From Candidatus Pacearchaeota archaeon (GTDB lineage Archaea; Nanoarchaeota; Nanoarchaeia; Pacearchaeales; GW2011-AR1): 6,915 bases of DNA. Location of the stretch: NCBI GenBank assembly GCA_002690445.1, contig NZER01000151.1, positions 1-6,915 on the forward strand, in the 5' to 3' direction. Under the pieces are notes generated by a model. That model searched no databases. It was not told where the DNA came from and saw nothing but the letters and a program-made list of their open reading frames with translations. Numbering within the stretch: position 1 is the stretch's first letter; each line of letters opens with the position of its first letter. Of the stretch, positions 5,953-6,915 are shown one piece after another. A program made the translations under genes and the position numbers.

Positions 5953-6558
5953 CTATCCTTGAGAATTTGTTGAATCTAGTTGCTCCTGTAGGACCTTCTC
6001 AGCAGCAGAACGTTCTTCTGCTGATACCTCTATCGATACTCCAAGAAGTTCATGCATCCATGTAGGAAGAAGAATAATCTCAGATCGTGTCAAAAATGCT
6101 ACCCCTTGTAACTTAGGAAATGCGTCTCGCACCTCACCTTCAATGAAATCAAGAGATTTCTTAAGACGCGAAGCATTCTGTATTAAGGCTTCTTTTCTCT
6201 GGTCTTCTCCATCGCCTCCAGCAAGTTCTTCAGCTTCAAGCTTCCAAAGCTTATAGTTAGTACGAACCTGCGCCATTCCATTCTTATACTCATGCCATGC
6301 TGCAATCATAGGTCGAACTTCACGAGCTATTACTACTCTATTATCTACATAAGTTTCTTCAACAGAAACAGATTCTTCTTCGTCCTCGCCCTCTAAAAAA
6401 GCTAGAACAGCGTCAGCCGTAGAAGGAGAGGTAGTCGCAGTACCTTCTATTACCTTAGATCTTGCATCGTCTAACTCGTTATCTTCCACCAACGGACCCC
6501 TATCTGCATCTGACTCTTCTGGATCTGAAATAAGATTCAACTCACCGTTACTTACCAT
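5953..6558 (-). CDS. Unrecognised acidic helical protein between head and connector genes
   Basis: I do not recognise this 201-residue protein. I chose ATG at 6558 because GAGGTG (6570-6565) sits 6 bases upstream. An in-frame GTG at 6567 would add three residues but has poorer spacing. Residues 1-70 are very rich in Asp/Glu/Ser/Thr and probably disordered (DPEESDADRG, GEDEEESVSVEE). Residues 75-165 are mostly helical and may form a coiled coil (REVRPMIAAWHEYKNGM, YKLWKLEAEELAGG, ASRLKKSLDFIEGEVRDAF). A hydrophobic stretch follows (GVAFLTRSEIILLPTWMHELLGVS), then a charged C-terminal helix. It has no membrane segment, signal peptide or cysteine. Between the Ig-domain protein and the connector, it could be a head-completion, scaffolding-like or regulatory factor. 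The sequence gives no basis to choose among these. It ends TAG, in frame with the connector ATG two codons later. Confidence 0.75.
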   Translation of the reverse strand: MVSNGELNLISDPEESDADRGPLVEDNELDDARSKVIEGTATTSPSTADAVLAFLEGEDEEESVSVEETYVDNRVVIAREVRPMIAAWHEYKNGMAQVRTNYKLWKLEAEELAGGDGEDQRKEALIQNASRLKKSLDFIEGEVRDAFPKLQGVAFLTRSEIILLPTWMHELLGVSIEVSAEERSAAEKVLQEQLDSTNSQG

Positions 6559-6608
6559 ATCGAGCACCTCGCCTTACCTTTGATTAATTTCTAACTTTTC
6601 TTATTATA
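6559..6608 (-). promoter_or_regulatory. Longest intergenic gap: ribosome binding site and weak promoter-like sequence
   Basis: This 50-base gap is the largest in the window and is AT-rich. TATAAT at 6608-6603 is a perfect bacterial -10 match. The best -35 candidate at 17-base spacing, TTGTTG, matches TTGACA only in its first three bases. It lies inside the upstream gene. The downstream end holds GGTAAGGC (6578-6571) and GAGGTG (6570-6565), the ribosome binding site for the gene starting at 6558. The site might drive a secondary transcript for the connector-tail genes, but a chance TATAAT in AT-rich DNA is just as likely. Confidence 0.3.
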
Positions 6609-6915
6609 CTAAGGAGCAGGACCAACAACAACGGGAAGGCTAGCCAATGCTCCAGAGTTTCTATGCGTTACTGTAAGTGTAATATTTCCTTCCGCTACCC
6701 CGGTAACGACACCAAGCCTATCCCCATTTACAGCTACGCCAGCCACAGTAGCATCTGAAGAAGTCCAATTAAGAAAAGAAGATAATCCTCGATTAACTTC
6801 TACGCCGTTATGATCATAGGTTATCGTATGTGCTTCCATAAGTGTAGAAGCACCAGCAGTCACACTTGGAGTTGAAATAAATATTATCTCTGACTCTACA
6901 GGATCAGGAGCATTC
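6609..6915 (-). CDS. C-terminal Ig-like (Big_2-type) domain of a truncated virion protein
   Basis: Only the last 101 residues are visible; the frame is open to the right edge, so the start lies outside. The apparent GTG start at 6863 is internal, since the codons upstream (ending ...FISTPS before it) read through without a stop. The visible part fits one bacterial Ig-like domain of the Big_2 kind: NWTSSDATVAGVAVNGDRLGVVTGVAEGNITLTVTH matches the 'W-S-S-x-x-x-V-A ... G-x-V-T-G-V-x-x-G ... I-T-V' pattern. It ends PVVVGPAP and TAG at 6611-6609. Such domains are common at the ends of capsid, head-decoration and tail proteins and are thought to mediate weak attachment to surface polysaccharides. 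Its position just before the connector suggests a head protein. Whether the missing part is the major capsid protein or a separate decoration protein cannot be decided here. Confidence 0.7.
   Translation of the reverse strand, partial: NAPDPVESEIIFISTPSVTAGASTLMEAHTITYDHNGVEVNRGLSSFLNWTSSDATVAGVAVNGDRLGVVTGVAEGNITLTVTHRNSGALASLPVVVGPAP

Noticed and set aside
6565..6567. GTG start at 6567 for the acidic protein
   Set aside because: The GTG is part of the GAGGTG motif placed 6 bases before ATG 6558, so it more likely serves as the ribosome binding site.
628..6611. Alternative genetic code with TAG read as an amino acid
   Set aside because: The long frames, up to 574 codons, contain no internal TAG. 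ATG starts with good ribosome binding sites follow the TAG stops. Reading TAG as sense in the Ig-protein and in the 107-residue gene gives only short nonsense tails ending in TAA. The standard code explains everything.
6861..6863. GTG at 6863 as the start of the Ig-domain protein
   Set aside because: The frame continues upstream to the window edge without a stop and no ribosome binding site precedes the GTG, so the protein is truncated by the window.
1..6915. CRISPR arrays, tRNA genes, insertion sequences, attachment sites and rho-independent terminators
   Set aside because: I saw no spaced direct repeats, cloverleaf, transposase, inverted terminal repeats or GC stem followed by a T-run on the coding strand. 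The only clear palindrome (893-907) lies inside the frameshift extension.

Overview
This window looks like part of the head-to-tail structural module of a tailed double-stranded DNA virus (Caudoviricetes) or an integrated provirus. All supported genes lie on the minus strand, so they are transcribed from the right end of the window (6915) towards the left (1). They are packed with gaps of 0 to about 50 bases and several overlapping start/stop codons. No sheath-like gene lies between the connector block and the tail tube, so a long non-contractile (siphovirus-like) tail is the simplest reading. The host cannot be named from the sequence. Purine-rich Shine-Dalgarno motifs (GAGGT, AAGGA, GGAGGG) precede most starts, which fits bacteria but does not exclude some archaea. 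There is no tRNA, integrase, lysis gene or other host marker.

Layout in transcription order: (1) 6915-6609, the C-terminal part of a protein ending in a bacterial Ig-like (Big_2-type) domain, probably a head or decoration protein. (2) 6558-5953, an acidic, helical protein I do not recognise. (3) 5949-4846, a head-tail connector/adaptor with an extra N-terminal beta-rich domain. (4) 4846-3893, a neck or tail-terminator-like protein interrupted by a jelly-roll, carbohydrate-binding-like domain. (5) 3896-3495, a small unrecognised neck/tail-completion-position protein. (6) 3482-1758, an unusually large tail tube protein (574 residues). (7) 1745-1422, a small unrecognised protein with an acidic then basic N terminus. 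(8) 1400-933, a tail assembly chaperone with an AT-hook-like N terminus. (9) The same gene extended to 628 by an apparent -1 programmed ribosomal frameshift. (10) 615-1, the N-terminal 205 residues of a hydrophobic protein in the tape-measure position, running off the window.

The genes form an assembly line: head completion and connector proteins, then tail terminator, tail tube, chaperone pair and tape measure. The clearest dynamic signal is the frameshift. The mRNA heptamer A AAA AAA sits two codons before the stop of the chaperone frame. The -1 frame from there is open for 103 codons, and an 11-base spacer separates the heptamer from a possible two-tier stem-loop. This matches the lambda gpG/gpGT arrangement in both place and logic.

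A second theme is that four consecutive recognisable virion proteins carry extra domains or insertions (Ig-like, beta-rich, CBM-like, Gly/Thr/Ser-rich), which suggests a heavily decorated particle surface. This is inference from sequence appearance; no search or structure prediction was possible.
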